Shown here: one piece after another, positions 42,036 to 51,127 of the stretch
Layout of the letters: every line of letters begins with the position of its first letter
Position numbering within the stretch: position 1 is the stretch's first letter
Assembly: GCF_001672755.1 (NCBI RefSeq)
Contig: NZ_LZKI01000197.1
Span: forward strand, 1-64,000
Origin: Mycobacterium colombiense
Lineage (GTDB): Bacteria > Actinomycetota > Actinomycetes > Mycobacteriales > Mycobacteriaceae
Length of the DNA: 64,000 bases
Direction of reading: 5' to 3'
Translations under genes and position numbers: made by a program
The notes under the pieces: model-generated
The model's input: the letters and a program-made list of their open reading frames with translations, nothing else
Database searches by the model: none
What the model was told of the DNA's origin: nothing

Positions 42036-43772
42036 CTAAGCGTCCAGCCGGGTGAACTGCCTGCGCCGGTATCGCTCGACGCATGCGGCCCGCCGGATCT
42101 TGCCGCTGGTCGTGGTGGGAATCGATCCCGGTGCCACCAGCACCACATCGGCGACGTTGAGCCCGTGCGAGTTCGATATCGCCGCGGTGACGTCGTTCCT
42201 GACGGTGTCAAGGGTGCGCTTGGCGTCCTGGTCGGAACCGCCGCGCTTGTTCAATTCGATGATGGCGACCAGCTTTTCGGTCTCGTCCACGGGAACCGCG
42301 ATCGCCGCGACGCGGCCGCCGGTGATCCGCTGCACCGTCGACTCGATGTCCTCGGGATAATGATTGCGCCCGTAGACGATCAGCAGATCTTTCATCCGGC
42401 CCACGATGAACATCTCGTCCTCGCAGACGAAGCCGAGGTCGCCGGTGCGCAGCCACGGGCCCTCGGGGGTGCCCGGCGATGGGTCGGCCAGGACGCCGCC
42501 GAAGGTGCGGCGGGTCTCCTCCGGCTTCCGCCAGTAGCCGTCGGCGACGTTGTCGCCGTTGACCCAGATCTCACCGACCGTCCCGGCCGGGCACTGTGTG
42601 CTGGTGTCCGGGTGGACGATCCGCACCGTCGGCGACGTCGGCGTGCCGTAACTCAGCAGCGGTGAACCGGTCTCTGCCGAGCACCGCTGCGCGTTGCCCT
42701 CCGACAGCTGCTCCGGTTCGAAGTGGACGACGTGCGGGGCGCCGCCCTGGGCGCGGCTGGCCACATAGACGGTGGCTTCGGCCAACCCGTAGGAGGGCTG
42801 CATCATGTGTTCGCGAAAGTTGTACGGCGCGAAACGTTTACAGAACCTGTCCAGCGTGGCGGGATGAATCCGTTCGGCGCCGCTGACGATGCTGATCACG
42901 TTGCCCAGGTCGACTCCGGTCAGGTCGTCCTCGGTGGTCTTGCGGACCGCGAGCTCGAAGGCGAAGTTCGGCGCGGCGGAGAAGACCGGATTGATCTGGG
43001 ACATCGCGTGGATCCAGCGCGCCGGGCGCTGCAGGAACGCGATCGGGCTCGTCACATCGCCCAGGTAGCCGCCGAGGATCGGTGCGATGACGCCCTGCAC
43101 TAACCCCATGTCGTGGTAGAAGGGCAGCCACGACACGCAGACGGTGTCGGGCGGGGCGACCCCGTCGAAGTCGGGAAAGTACGCGGCCATCAGCTGCTGG
43201 AAGTTCACGTGCAGGTTGCGGTGCGAAACCATGACGCCGGCCGGAAGGCGCGTGGAGCCCGACGTGTACTGCAGGTAGGCGATGCTCGGGGCGTCGCTGA
43301 TCCGGATGCTCGACGAGTTCGGCTGGTCCAGGTCCAGCGCGTCGACGGCGATGACCGCGGGGGCGGTTGACTCCGGGCGGTGCAGATAGTCGTTGACGGT
43401 CGCGGAGGCCGCGGAGGTGGTGAGGACGACGGTGGGTGTGGTGTCCGCCAGGACGGTGGCGACGCGCTCGTCGTGCGAGCCCGGCTGCGGAACCGCGAGC
43501 GGGACCGCGATCAGCCCGGCCTGGATCGCGCCCAGGAACGCCACGATGTAGGCGAGGCCCTGGGGGGCGAGGATGACGGCGCGGTCCCCGGTGGCGCCAT
43601 GCCGCTTGACCTCGTGCGCCACGTTGAGAGTTCGCCGGTACAGCTGCGCCCACGTCACGGTCTCGGTGACGCCGGCCCAGTCCTGCTCGTAATCGGTATA
43701 GCGGAACGCCACATCGTCGGGTTGCAGACCGGCGCGTTCCCGCAGCAGCGAGACAACCGACGAACCTTGCAT
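42036..43772 (-). CDS. fadD21: Long-chain fatty acyl-AMP ligase (FAAL), FadD21-like
   Basis: A 578-residue member of the FAAL group, which activates a fatty acid as acyl-AMP and hands it to a PKS carrier instead of CoA. It has the adenylation motif YTSGSTRLPAGVMVSH (about 168-183), the SWLPFYHDMGL and SAAPNFAFELA segments common to FAALs, GDLGF, and the C-terminal Lys motif TTTSGKIRRAAC. The position matches Rv1185c (fadD21) in the polyacyltrehalose locus. The natural partner is the PKS at 30-36 kb, although six genes lie between them on mixed strands. Confidence 0.88.
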   Translation of the reverse strand: MQGSSVVSLLRERAGLQPDDVAFRYTDYEQDWAGVTETVTWAQLYRRTLNVAHEVKRHGATGDRAVILAPQGLAYIVAFLGAIQAGLIAVPLAVPQPGSHDERVATVLADTTPTVVLTTSAASATVNDYLHRPESTAPAVIAVDALDLDQPNSSSIRISDAPSIAYLQYTSGSTRLPAGVMVSHRNLHVNFQQLMAAYFPDFDGVAPPDTVCVSWLPFYHDMGLVQGVIAPILGGYLGDVTSPIAFLQRPARWIHAMSQINPVFSAAPNFAFELAVRKTTEDDLTGVDLGNVISIVSGAERIHPATLDRFCKRFAPYNFREHMMQPSYGLAEATVYVASRAQGGAPHVVHFEPEQLSEGNAQRCSAETGSPLLSYGTPTSPTVRIVHPDTSTQCPAGTVGEIWVNGDNVADGYWRKPEETRRTFGGVLADPSPGTPEGPWLRTGDLGFVCEDEMFIVGRMKDLLIVYGRNHYPEDIESTVQRITGGRVAAIAVPVDETEKLVAIIELNKRGGSDQDAKRTLDTVRNDVTAAISNSHGLNVADVVLVAPGSIPTTTSGKIRRAACVERYRRRQFTRLDA

Positions 43773-43838
43773 GCGGGCTAGGGTACCGCTTGTGGATTTT
43801 CGCGCACGCCGGCCGCCGTATGCGGGAAGGCGAGCGGG

Positions 43839-45434
43839 TCAACGACTTTCCAGCACCCGCAATCCCAGCGAAAACAGCAGTCGCACCTCGGGATCGGCCA
43901 GCGACGTCGACAACAATTTCTCGACGCGGCGCACCCGGTAGCGAACCGTATTCGGATGCACGCGCAACGCCTGGGCGGCCGCCGCGATGTCTCCGAAGGC
44001 GTCCAGGTAGACCCGCAACGTCAGTGCGAGCACCGGATCGTCGTCGCGCAGCGCCACGATCCGCGGATCGATCAACCGCTCGTCGCCGCCGACCAGGGTC
44101 ACGATCTCGTCGAGCAGCACGGTGGTACGCGCTTCGGCCAGCGATGTCACCTGTCCGAACGAAATCGGGTGCCGCTCAGCGCTGTCCAGCACGCGGTCCA
44201 CCTCGATGCGGGCCGCGGCGATCCCGGCGAGGCCGGCGACGGGTGCGGCGATGGCCGCCCGTAGCTGCACCCCGAGTTCGGCGCGCATGGCGCCGATGGT
44301 GCCGCGCACCCACGAGGCGACCGATCGGTTGCGGGTCTGGGGGAGGAGCACGTACGTGCGCGCGCCGTTCGAGGCGACCTGGGCGTCGGCGCGAAAGGCG
44401 CTGGCGCTCAGCGCGATAACATCTGCGAGCCGTCCGTGACCGGGCGAACCGTCCGCCGCGTCCCAACCGATCAGCGCCGCGTCGCCGTCGGCGGCCAGGC
44501 CGAGTTCACCGGCAACCGCAGCGACATCGACGTGCGCAAGGGTCTCGGCGTCGGCGAGGCCGAGGAGTTGCTGCACCCGCCGGGCGTGCGTCGACGGCCG
44601 GGCCGCCAGCCGCGACATGATGCGGGCGGCCAGCACGGCGGCGCCGCGCAACATCTCCTCGGCGTCGTCGGCCAACGGTTGCGAGCCTTGCTGTACCCAG
44701 ATGGTTCCGGCGAACACCGGCGGCCGTCTGGCGTCCGGTGCGGGCCGGTAGATGCCGACGGCCAGCCGCGGGCGCAGCCCCAGCTCGGGCCGCTCGGCGA
44801 CGCGGACGACGTCGCCGCCCGACCGCAACGCATCGAAGATGCCCCATTGGCCGATCCACTCAAGATGCTCGGGCGGGCCCGCCCTGCCCAGGATGGAAAG
44901 GCGGCGCAGCTCGTCGGCTTCGTCGTTGGAGGCGGAATAGGCCAGCACGTGCGATTGGGCGTTTTCGATGCTGACCATGCCGTGAATGCGATCGGCGAGC
45001 GACTGCGCCAAGCCGAACAGGTCGGTGCCCGAGTCGTCCGTGGCGTCCGCGCGGTCCCCGTGATGCTCCAGGACGTGGTTGACCAACTGATAGAGCCGCT
45101 CCCAGCGGGCCCGCGGGTCGGCGGCCACCACGGCCGAGCCGGCCGCAACGGCCTTGGCCACCAACGCATTCGACGGCTCCTTGACGAAGATGGCCACCGG
45201 CACGCGCTCGCGCGCCTGCTTGTCCACCCAGCGCAGCGCCTCGTCGTCGGCGACCCCAAGCAGGAAGAAGACATCGGCGGAACCCGCCGCGGCCGCCAGC
45301 CCGAGCCGCACGTCGTCGGAGTCGATCAGGGCCGCCGACCCCACCGGCAGGTCCAGGCCGCGGGGCGCGTCGACCAGGCTCACCAGGGTCGCGTCCAGCG
45401 CCAGTAGCAGCTGCCCCAGCCCCACACCGGCCAT
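43839..45434 (-). CDS. PucR/CdaR-type regulator of proline utilisation (Rv1186c-like)
   Basis: A 531-residue regulator. The C-terminus is the PucR HTH_30 domain (DAFGDIAAAAQALRVHPNTV then RYRVRRVEKLL, about residues 470-505), preceded by a GGDEF-like CdaR sensor region. The divergent place 83 bases from the proline genes matches Rv1186c, called PruC, an activator of the proline operon in mycobacteria. Proline or an intermediate may be the signal. It starts at ATG 45434 and ends 67 bases from fadD21's start. Confidence 0.88.
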   Translation of the reverse strand: MAGVGLGQLLLALDATLVSLVDAPRGLDLPVGSAALIDSDDVRLGLAAAAGSADVFFLLGVADDEALRWVDKQARERVPVAIFVKEPSNALVAKAVAAGSAVVAADPRARWERLYQLVNHVLEHHGDRADATDDSGTDLFGLAQSLADRIHGMVSIENAQSHVLAYSASNDEADELRRLSILGRAGPPEHLEWIGQWGIFDALRSGGDVVRVAERPELGLRPRLAVGIYRPAPDARRPPVFAGTIWVQQGSQPLADDAEEMLRGAAVLAARIMSRLAARPSTHARRVQQLLGLADAETLAHVDVAAVAGELGLAADGDAALIGWDAADGSPGHGRLADVIALSASAFRADAQVASNGARTYVLLPQTRNRSVASWVRGTIGAMRAELGVQLRAAIAAPVAGLAGIAAARIEVDRVLDSAERHPISFGQVTSLAEARTTVLLDEIVTLVGGDERLIDPRIVALRDDDPVLALTLRVYLDAFGDIAAAAQALRVHPNTVRYRVRRVEKLLSTSLADPEVRLLFSLGLRVLESR

Positions 45435-45517
45435 GTTGTGTGATCTTACTACGAATGCTGACCCGTATTGTCCGATCGGCTAATTCTCTGTTGGGCCGCC
45501 GCGAGGATCCTTGCAGG

Positions 45518-47149
45518 ATGGACGCGATAACCCAGGTCCCGATGCCGGCCAACGAGCCGGTCCACGACTATGCGCCACACTCGCCGGAACGCGCCCGGCT
45601 CCGCACCGAACTGGCCGCGCTGACCGATGATCCGATCGATCTGCCGCATGTCATCGGCGGCACCCACCGGATGGGCGACGGTGAGCGCATCGACGTCGTC
45701 CAGCCGCACCGGCACGCCGCGAAGCTGGGCACCCTGACCAACGCCGGGCACGCGGACGCGACGGCGGCGATCGAAGCCGCGATGGCCGCGAAACGCGCAT
45801 GGGCCGCACTGCCGTTCGACGAGCGGGCGGCGGTGTTCCTGCGGGCCGCCGACCTGCTGGCCGGGCCGTGGCGGGAGAAGATCGCCGCCGCGACGATGCT
45901 CGGCCAGTCCAAGTCCGTCTATCAGGCCGAGATCGATTCGCCGTGCGAGCAGATCGACTTCTGGCGGTTCAACGTGGCGTTCGCGCGGCAGATCCTGGCG
46001 CAGCAGCCGATCAGCGGACCGGGAGAGTGGAACCGCAGCGAGTACCGCCCGCTGGACGGCTTCGTCTACGCGATCACGCCGTTCAACTTCACCTCGATCG
46101 CGGGCAATCTGCCGACCGCGCCGGCGCTGATGGGCAACACCGTGGTGTGGAAGCCGTCGATCACCCAGACGCTGTCGGCCTATCTGACCATGCAGCTGCT
46201 CGAGGCCGCGGGGCTGCCGCCCGGGGTGATCAACCTGGTCACCGGCGACGGCCTCGCCGTGTCCGATGTGGCACTGGCCGATCCGCGGCTGGCGGGCATC
46301 CACTTCACCGGATCGACGGCCACCTTCCAACATCTGTGGCAGCAGGTGGGCGCCAATATCGGCCGCTACCACAGCTATCCGCGGCTGGTCGGCGAGACCG
46401 GCGGCAAAGACTTCGTCGTCGCCCACGCCTCGGCACGCCCGGAGGTGTTGTGCACGGCGCTGATTCGCGGCGCTTTCGACTATCAGGGGCAGAAATGCTC
46501 GGCCGCGTCGCGGGCCTTCATCGCGCAGTCGGTGTGGCGCCGCATGGGCGACGACTTCTTGGGGAAGACGGCCGCGTTGCGCTACGGCGACGTGACCGAT
46601 CTGACCAATTACGGGGGAGCGCTGATCGACGGGCGCGCCTTCATCAAGAACGTCGATGCCATCGAGCGGGCCAAGGGCACGCCGCACGTCACCATCGCCG
46701 TCGGCGGCGAATACGACGACAGCGAGGGCTATTTCGTGCGGCCCACGGTGTTGCTGTCCGACGACCCGACCGACGAGTCGTTCGCGACGGAATACTTCGG
46801 CCCGCTGCTGTCGGTGCACGTGTACCCCGATGACGATTACGAGCGAATTCTCGACGTCGTCGACACCGGGTCTCGCTACGCGCTGACCGGCGCGGTCATC
46901 GCCGACGACCGCGACGCCGTGCTGACCGCCCAGCACCGGCTGCGGTTCGCCGCCGGGAACTTCTACGTCAACGACAAGCCGACCGGCGCGGTCGTCGGGC
47001 GTCAGCCGTTCGGGGGCTCCCGCGGCTCGGGCACCAACGACAAGGCCGGATCGATGCTGAACATGTTGCGCTGGACGTCGGCTCGCACCATCAAGGAGAC
47101 CTTCATTCCGGCGACCGACCACACCTATCCGCACATGGGCGCCGACTGA
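45518..47149 (+). CDS. rocA: Delta-1-pyrroline-5-carboxylate dehydrogenase PruA/RocA
   Basis: This 543-residue aldehyde dehydrogenase oxidises glutamate semialdehyde (from P5C) to glutamate with NAD. Catalytic Cys is in YQGQKCSAASRAF (about residue 328), with LVGETGGKDFVV (about 296) holding the general base and ITPFNFTSIAGNLP the Asn of the oxyanion hole. ATG 45518 gives MDAITQVPMPANEP, as in Rv1187; the longer reading from 45440 enters the promoter gap. It overlaps the next gene by one base, so substrate transfer between the two enzymes is easy to imagine. Confidence 0.95.
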   Translation: MDAITQVPMPANEPVHDYAPHSPERARLRTELAALTDDPIDLPHVIGGTHRMGDGERIDVVQPHRHAAKLGTLTNAGHADATAAIEAAMAAKRAWAALPFDERAAVFLRAADLLAGPWREKIAAATMLGQSKSVYQAEIDSPCEQIDFWRFNVAFARQILAQQPISGPGEWNRSEYRPLDGFVYAITPFNFTSIAGNLPTAPALMGNTVVWKPSITQTLSAYLTMQLLEAAGLPPGVINLVTGDGLAVSDVALADPRLAGIHFTGSTATFQHLWQQVGANIGRYHSYPRLVGETGGKDFVVAHASARPEVLCTALIRGAFDYQGQKCSAASRAFIAQSVWRRMGDDFLGKTAALRYGDVTDLTNYGGALIDGRAFIKNVDAIERAKGTPHVTIAVGGEYDDSEGYFVRPTVLLSDDPTDESFATEYFGPLLSVHVYPDDDYERILDVVDTGSRYALTGAVIADDRDAVLTAQHRLRFAAGNFYVNDKPTGAVVGRQPFGGSRGSGTNDKAGSMLNMLRWTSARTIKETFIPATDHTYPHMGAD

Positions 47150-48108
47150 TGGCCGGATTGTTCGCCACCACCCTGCGCCCGGCGATCCTGGCCGCGGGCC
47201 GCCGCGAAGGGTTGCGCCGCACCGCCGAACGGCTGACCGTCACCCGAAAGGTGGTGCACCGGTTCGTTCCCGGGGAGACCATCGATTCGGTGCTGGAAAG
47301 CGTGGCGGCGCTTCGTGATTCGGGCCGCCTCGTCAGCATCGACTATCTGGGCGAGGACGTCGCCACCGCCGACGACGCCGACGCGGTGGTGCGGACGTAC
47401 CTCGATCTGATCGACACGCTGGGCGGCCCCGGCGCCGCAGGCGACGCCGTCCGGCCGCTGGAAGTCTCGGTCAAGCTGTCGGCGCTGGGGCAGTCGCTGG
47501 AGCGCGACGGGCACAAGATCGCGCGGGAGAACGCATGGTCGATCTGCGATGCCGCCCAGCGTGCGGGCGTATGGGTGACGGTGGATGCCGAGAATCACAG
47601 CACCACCGATTCGACGCTGCGCATCGTGCGCGACCTGCGGGCCGAATTCCCCTGGCTGGGCCTGGTTTTGCAGGCATATCTGCGGCGCACCCTGGATGAC
47701 TGCGAGGAATTCGCCGCCTCCGGTGCCCGGGTTCGGCTGTGCAAGGGCGCCTACGACGAACCGGTTTCGCTGGCCTACCGCGAGCCGACCGAGATCACCG
47801 ACTCGTATCTGGCGTGCCTGCGGGCGCTGATGGCCGGCTCCGGCTACCCGATGGTGGCCTCCCACGACCCGGACATCATCGGCGCGGTGCCCGAGATGGT
47901 GCGCGAATCGGGCCGTCGCGGCAGCGAATTCGAATACCAGATGCTCTACGGCATCCGCGACGACGAGCAGCGGCGTCTCGCCGCGGCCGGCAACCGGGTG
48001 CGGGTGTACGTCCCGTTCGGCACCCAGTGGTACGGCTACTTCATGCGGCGGCTGGCCGAACGCCCGGCCAATCTGGCGTTCTTCCTGCGGGCGCTGGCCC
48101 AGCCGTGA
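47149..48108 (+). CDS. Proline dehydrogenase PutB (PRODH)
   Basis: A 319-residue flavin-dependent proline dehydrogenase that oxidises proline to P5C and passes electrons to the quinone pool. It has the PRODH barrel motifs: VSVKLSALGQ (about 105), WVTVDAENHSTTDSTL (about 143-158), RLCKGAYDEP (about 197-206) and FEYQMLYGIRD (about 262) followed by RVYVPFGTQWYGYFMRRLAERP at the flavin-binding C-terminus. ATG overlaps the rocA stop by one base. Matches Rv1188. Terminates before a hairpin region at 48.2 kb. Confidence 0.94.
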   Translation: MAGLFATTLRPAILAAGRREGLRRTAERLTVTRKVVHRFVPGETIDSVLESVAALRDSGRLVSIDYLGEDVATADDADAVVRTYLDLIDTLGGPGAAGDAVRPLEVSVKLSALGQSLERDGHKIARENAWSICDAAQRAGVWVTVDAENHSTTDSTLRIVRDLRAEFPWLGLVLQAYLRRTLDDCEEFAASGARVRLCKGAYDEPVSLAYREPTEITDSYLACLRALMAGSGYPMVASHDPDIIGAVPEMVRESGRRGSEFEYQMLYGIRDDEQRRLAAAGNRVRVYVPFGTQWYGYFMRRLAERPANLAFFLRALAQP

Positions 48109-48185
48109 CGGTCGCGAGCGCGGCGACGCCGGGCGCAGCGGGCCGTCATTACATTTGGGGCCACTGATTGTGCGGTCAGGGTTTC

Positions 48186-48239
48186 GAGTGTGAGCACAGG
48201 GCGGGAAATTCGGCCAAATCCCGCCATGGACGCACACTC
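48186..48239. terminator. Long interrupted palindrome, likely bidirectional terminator
   Basis: GAGTGTG (48186-48192) pairs with CACACTC (48233-48239), and inside it GGCGGGA (48200-48206) pairs with TCCCGCC (48219-48225) around a 12-base loop. It lies between two convergent genes, 78 bases after proline dehydrogenase. A further copy of its right flank, GGACGCACACTC, follows at 48248-48259. Such elements seem to recur in mycobacterial intergenic DNA, from memory. Confidence 0.55.
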
Positions 48240-48262
48240 AAGGCCGCGGACGCACACTCTCG

Positions 48263-48880
48263 CTAACCACGGCGGGGCCGCGGACGATCGCTGGCGAAGC
48301 CGCGCACCACGTGGGCCCGCACGAATTCCGCCGCCACGTCCGGATCGTCCATGTCCAGCGTCGAGGACGGCGTGCTGAACAGCGAGAACAGGATGCGCGC
48401 GAACCATTCGCCGGCGGCCTCGATGTCGAGGTCCTTGCGCACCTCGCCCGTCAGCCGGGCGGCCGACAGGTAGGGGGCGAAGAACTCCACGCATTCGCGC
48501 AGCAGCACGGCGGCGTCCTTGGTCAGCAGCAGGCTGATGGTATCTTCGTCGAAGTACTTCTCCGAGGCGATCGCCCGTCGCGACTGCGTGACGAATACCG
48601 CTGCGGCACAGAGCTTATCCTCCAGCGTGCTGCCCCGGTCCATGGCCTTGGTCATCTCGCGATAGAACTGCTGCGACGCATGTTCGGCGCAGGCTTCGAC
48701 GATCGAGGCCTTGTCGGAAAAGTATTCGTAGATGGTGCTGCGGGACACGCCGGCCCGCTTGGCGATGTCGACGATCGTCGCCTTAGGCAACCCCTGTTTG
48801 CCGAAGCACGCGAATGCGGACTCCACGATCAGCTCGCGGGTGGAGGTCTCCTGATAGGAGGCAGAAGCCTGAGTCGTCAT
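48263..48880 (-). CDS. TetR-family regulator of the catabolic operon
   Basis: A 205-residue TetR protein: HTH ATIVDIAKRAGVSRSTIYEYF (about residues 38-58) and a helical ligand domain. ATG 48880 overlaps the alcohol dehydrogenase stop by four bases, making it the last gene of a nine-gene operon. A repressor at the end of its operon suggests negative autoregulation; the palindrome at 56071-56091 at the operon's promoter is a good candidate operator. The ligand would be a substrate or CoA-thioester of the pathway. The frame stays open upstream to 49654 but that is a shadow. Confidence 0.88.
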   Translation of the reverse strand: MTTQASASYQETSTRELIVESAFACFGKQGLPKATIVDIAKRAGVSRSTIYEYFSDKASIVEACAEHASQQFYREMTKAMDRGSTLEDKLCAAAVFVTQSRRAIASEKYFDEDTISLLLTKDAAVLLRECVEFFAPYLSAARLTGEVRKDLDIEAAGEWFARILFSLFSTPSSTLDMDDPDVAAEFVRAHVVRGFASDRPRPRRG

Positions 48881-49947
48881 GGAATCAACGCCCCCCGAGG
48901 GACCAACCCGGCATCGGCCGAGGCGAACGCGGCGTTGACATCGGCCAGATGAAATGGCTTGGACATCAATTTCTCGAACGGAAAACTGGTGTGCTGCAAG
49001 AACGATAGGCCGGTGGCCAGGGTGACCGGGTCGTAGAGCATCACGCCGCGCACGGACTTGTTGCCGTAGACCAACGCGCTGGGATCGAGCTCGAAGGTGC
49101 GCCCCATCCCGACGTTGCCGACTTCGAGCAACGTGCCGCCGTTGTTGAGAAACCCGATCCCCTCCGGGATGACGCCCGGCACGCCCACCACCTCGAGCAC
49201 CCAGTCCGCGCCGATGCCGTCGGTGTGTTCGCGCACCCGCTCGGTGACCTCGGCGGCCGAGATCTCGCCGGCGTCGATGCAGTGGGTGGCGCCGAAGTCG
49301 GCGGCGACGTCGAGTCGTTCGGCGATCTTGTCGATGACGATGACTGCGGCGGCGCCCGCGGTCCGTGCCACGGCAGCGGCGTTGATGCCCAGTCCGCCGG
49401 CGCCCTGAATGACGACGGTGTCCCCGAGCCGCACATCGCGCAGCGCGAAAAGCACTTGGGCCAGCGCGCAATTCAGCGGTGCGACGGCCTCGTCGGGCAG
49501 GTCTGCGGGGACTTTGTACAACGGCTGCCGGCGGCTGGTGTAGTAGTACTCGCCGTAGGCCGCGACGAAGTGGGGTGGCTGCTCGTGGGTGCGGTATTCG
49601 CCGGCCATCAGGTTCTGGCAGGCGTAGGAGCGCCCTCGCACGCACGCGTGACAACTGCCGCAGAACCAGAAGTACGGCGCCACCACGCGATCGCCGACCG
49701 CCAGCGGCCTACCGGCCGCGTCGGTGGTCAGGCCCTCGCCGAGTTCGGCTATCTCGCCGACCATTTCGTGACCCATGGCGAACGGGCACGGCAGCGGTAG
49801 CTCGCCGCGAAAGATGTGCAGGTCGGATCCGCAGATGCCGGCCATCCGCAGCCGCAGCGCCGCGGTACCCGGCGCCGGTGTGGTCAAAGGGAATTCGGCC
49901 AGCTCGATGGGCCCGCCGTGGGCGGTCAGGAGCGCGAGCTTCGGCAT
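48877..49947 (-). CDS. Zinc-dependent alcohol dehydrogenase
   Basis: A 356-residue medium-chain dehydrogenase. Catalytic zinc ligands are in GICGSDLH (about 38-45) and GHEMVGE (about 59-65). The structural zinc cysteines are in FCGSCHACVRGRSYAC (about 94-109). The NAD(P) motif is GAGGLGINAA (about 183). The specific alcohol is unknown, but its place between the Ltp2-like gene and TetR suggests it oxidises the hydroxylated product of the P450 encoded at the operon start. The gap to the preceding gene is ten bases. Confidence 0.88.
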   Translation of the reverse strand: MPKLALLTAHGGPIELAEFPLTTPAPGTAALRLRMAGICGSDLHIFRGELPLPCPFAMGHEMVGEIAELGEGLTTDAAGRPLAVGDRVVAPYFWFCGSCHACVRGRSYACQNLMAGEYRTHEQPPHFVAAYGEYYYTSRRQPLYKVPADLPDEAVAPLNCALAQVLFALRDVRLGDTVVIQGAGGLGINAAAVARTAGAAAVIVIDKIAERLDVAADFGATHCIDAGEISAAEVTERVREHTDGIGADWVLEVVGVPGVIPEGIGFLNNGGTLLEVGNVGMGRTFELDPSALVYGNKSVRGVMLYDPVTLATGLSFLQHTSFPFEKLMSKPFHLADVNAAFASADAGLVPRGALIP

Positions 49948-49957
49948 GATCGTCCCC

Positions 49958-51127
49958 TCAGCGGGCCGGCGCGAGGATCAGGCCGCTGGTGGGCACGCCG
50001 GTTCCGGACGTGACCAGCACGTGTTCGACGTTGTCCACCTGGTTGTAGGAGGTGCCGCGGACCTGGCGCACCCCCTCGGTGATGCCGTTCATCCCGTGGA
50101 TATAGGCCTCGCCGAGCAGGCCACCGTTGGTGTTGATGGGAAAGTCCCCACCCAGCGACAGCCGCTCGACGGTGGCGAAGTCCTTGGCCTCCCCGCGCCC
50201 GCAGAACCCGAGCTCCTCGAGCTGGGCGAAAACGAACGGCGTGAAATGGTCGTAGATGAAGGCGGTTTGGATGTCCTGCGGCTTGAGGCCCGAGTCGCGC
50301 CACAGCTGCCGGCCGACCACGCCCATCTCGGGCAGCCCGGTGATCTCGTCGCGGTAATAGCTGGTCATCATCTCGCCGTTGTGGGCCGCGCCCTGGGCGG
50401 CCGCGGTGATGATGGCCGGCGGCTGCCGCAGGTCGCGGGCGCGCTCGGCGCTGGTGACGACGAGGGCTACACCGCCGTCGCTCTCCTGGCAGCAGTCCAG
50501 CAGGCGCAGCACGGGCTCGACGATCCAGCGCGAGTTCTGGTGGTCTTCCAACGTGATCGGTCGCTCGTAGAACCAGGCGTCGGGGTTGGTCGCCGCGTGC
50601 TTGCGGTCGACCACCGCGATCCGGCCGAAGTCCTCATTGGTGACGCCGTACGTCGACATGTAGCGCTGGGCGTGCACCGCGACCCAGGCCGCGGGAGTGA
50701 GCAGCCCGAACGGCGCGTAATGCGCCATGAACAACGGTGTTTCGGCCATGCTGCGACCGCTGCCGCCGAACCGGAAGCCGGACCGTTCGTTGAACGCTCG
50801 CCAGCACACCACCACGTCGGCGACACCGGTGGCGACGGCCATCGCCGCGTGCACGACGGTGCCGGCGGCCGCGCCGCCGCCGTGGTGCACGCGGGAGAAG
50901 AAGCTCAGGTCGCCGATGCCGACGTTGCGGGCGATGTCGATCTCGTCGCTGGAATCCATGGTGAACGTGACCATGCCGTCGACGTCACCGGGTTCCAGGC
51001 CGGCGTCGTCGAGTGCGGCGCTGACCGCCTCACAGGCCAATTGCAGTTCGCTGCGCCCGGATTCTTTCGAGAACTCCGTCTGGCCGATCCCGACGATGGC
51101 CGCGGCGCCCGGCAGCGTCCGGCTCAT
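49958..51127 (-). CDS. Thiolase-fold lipid-transfer/aldolase protein (Ltp2-like)
   Basis: A 389-residue member of the thiolase superfamily's non-decarboxylating lipid-transfer group. The usual nucleophilic Cys position is replaced in the HHGGGAAAG segment (about 81-89). C-terminal IYDHFTPFVFAQLEELGFC and the INTNGGLLGEAYIHG motif (about 315) match Ltp2, the retro-aldolase that cleaves the steroid 17-side chain with the DUF35 domain of ChsH2. A separate DUF35 gene is in this operon. Expected: C-C cleavage of a beta-hydroxyacyl-CoA, releasing a short acyl-CoA. It overlaps the MaoC gene by four bases. Confidence 0.85.
   Translation of the reverse strand: MSRTLPGAAAIVGIGQTEFSKESGRSELQLACEAVSAALDDAGLEPGDVDGMVTFTMDSSDEIDIARNVGIGDLSFFSRVHHGGGAAAGTVVHAAMAVATGVADVVVCWRAFNERSGFRFGGSGRSMAETPLFMAHYAPFGLLTPAAWVAVHAQRYMSTYGVTNEDFGRIAVVDRKHAATNPDAWFYERPITLEDHQNSRWIVEPVLRLLDCCQESDGGVALVVTSAERARDLRQPPAIITAAAQGAAHNGEMMTSYYRDEITGLPEMGVVGRQLWRDSGLKPQDIQTAFIYDHFTPFVFAQLEELGFCGRGEAKDFATVERLSLGGDFPINTNGGLLGEAYIHGMNGITEGVRQVRGTSYNQVDNVEHVLVTSGTGVPTSGLILAPAR

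Noticed and set aside
42052..42360. 102-residue plus-strand frame within fadD21
   Set aside because: Antisense shadow of the C-terminal domain of the ligase.
48186..48259. Possible CRISPR array or insertion-sequence end
   Set aside because: Only two copies of a short flank and no spacers, transposase or target duplication.
48881..49654. Upstream extension of the TetR frame
   Set aside because: It runs in a different frame of the alcohol dehydrogenase gene; the ATG at 48880 and ATGA overlap define the real start.
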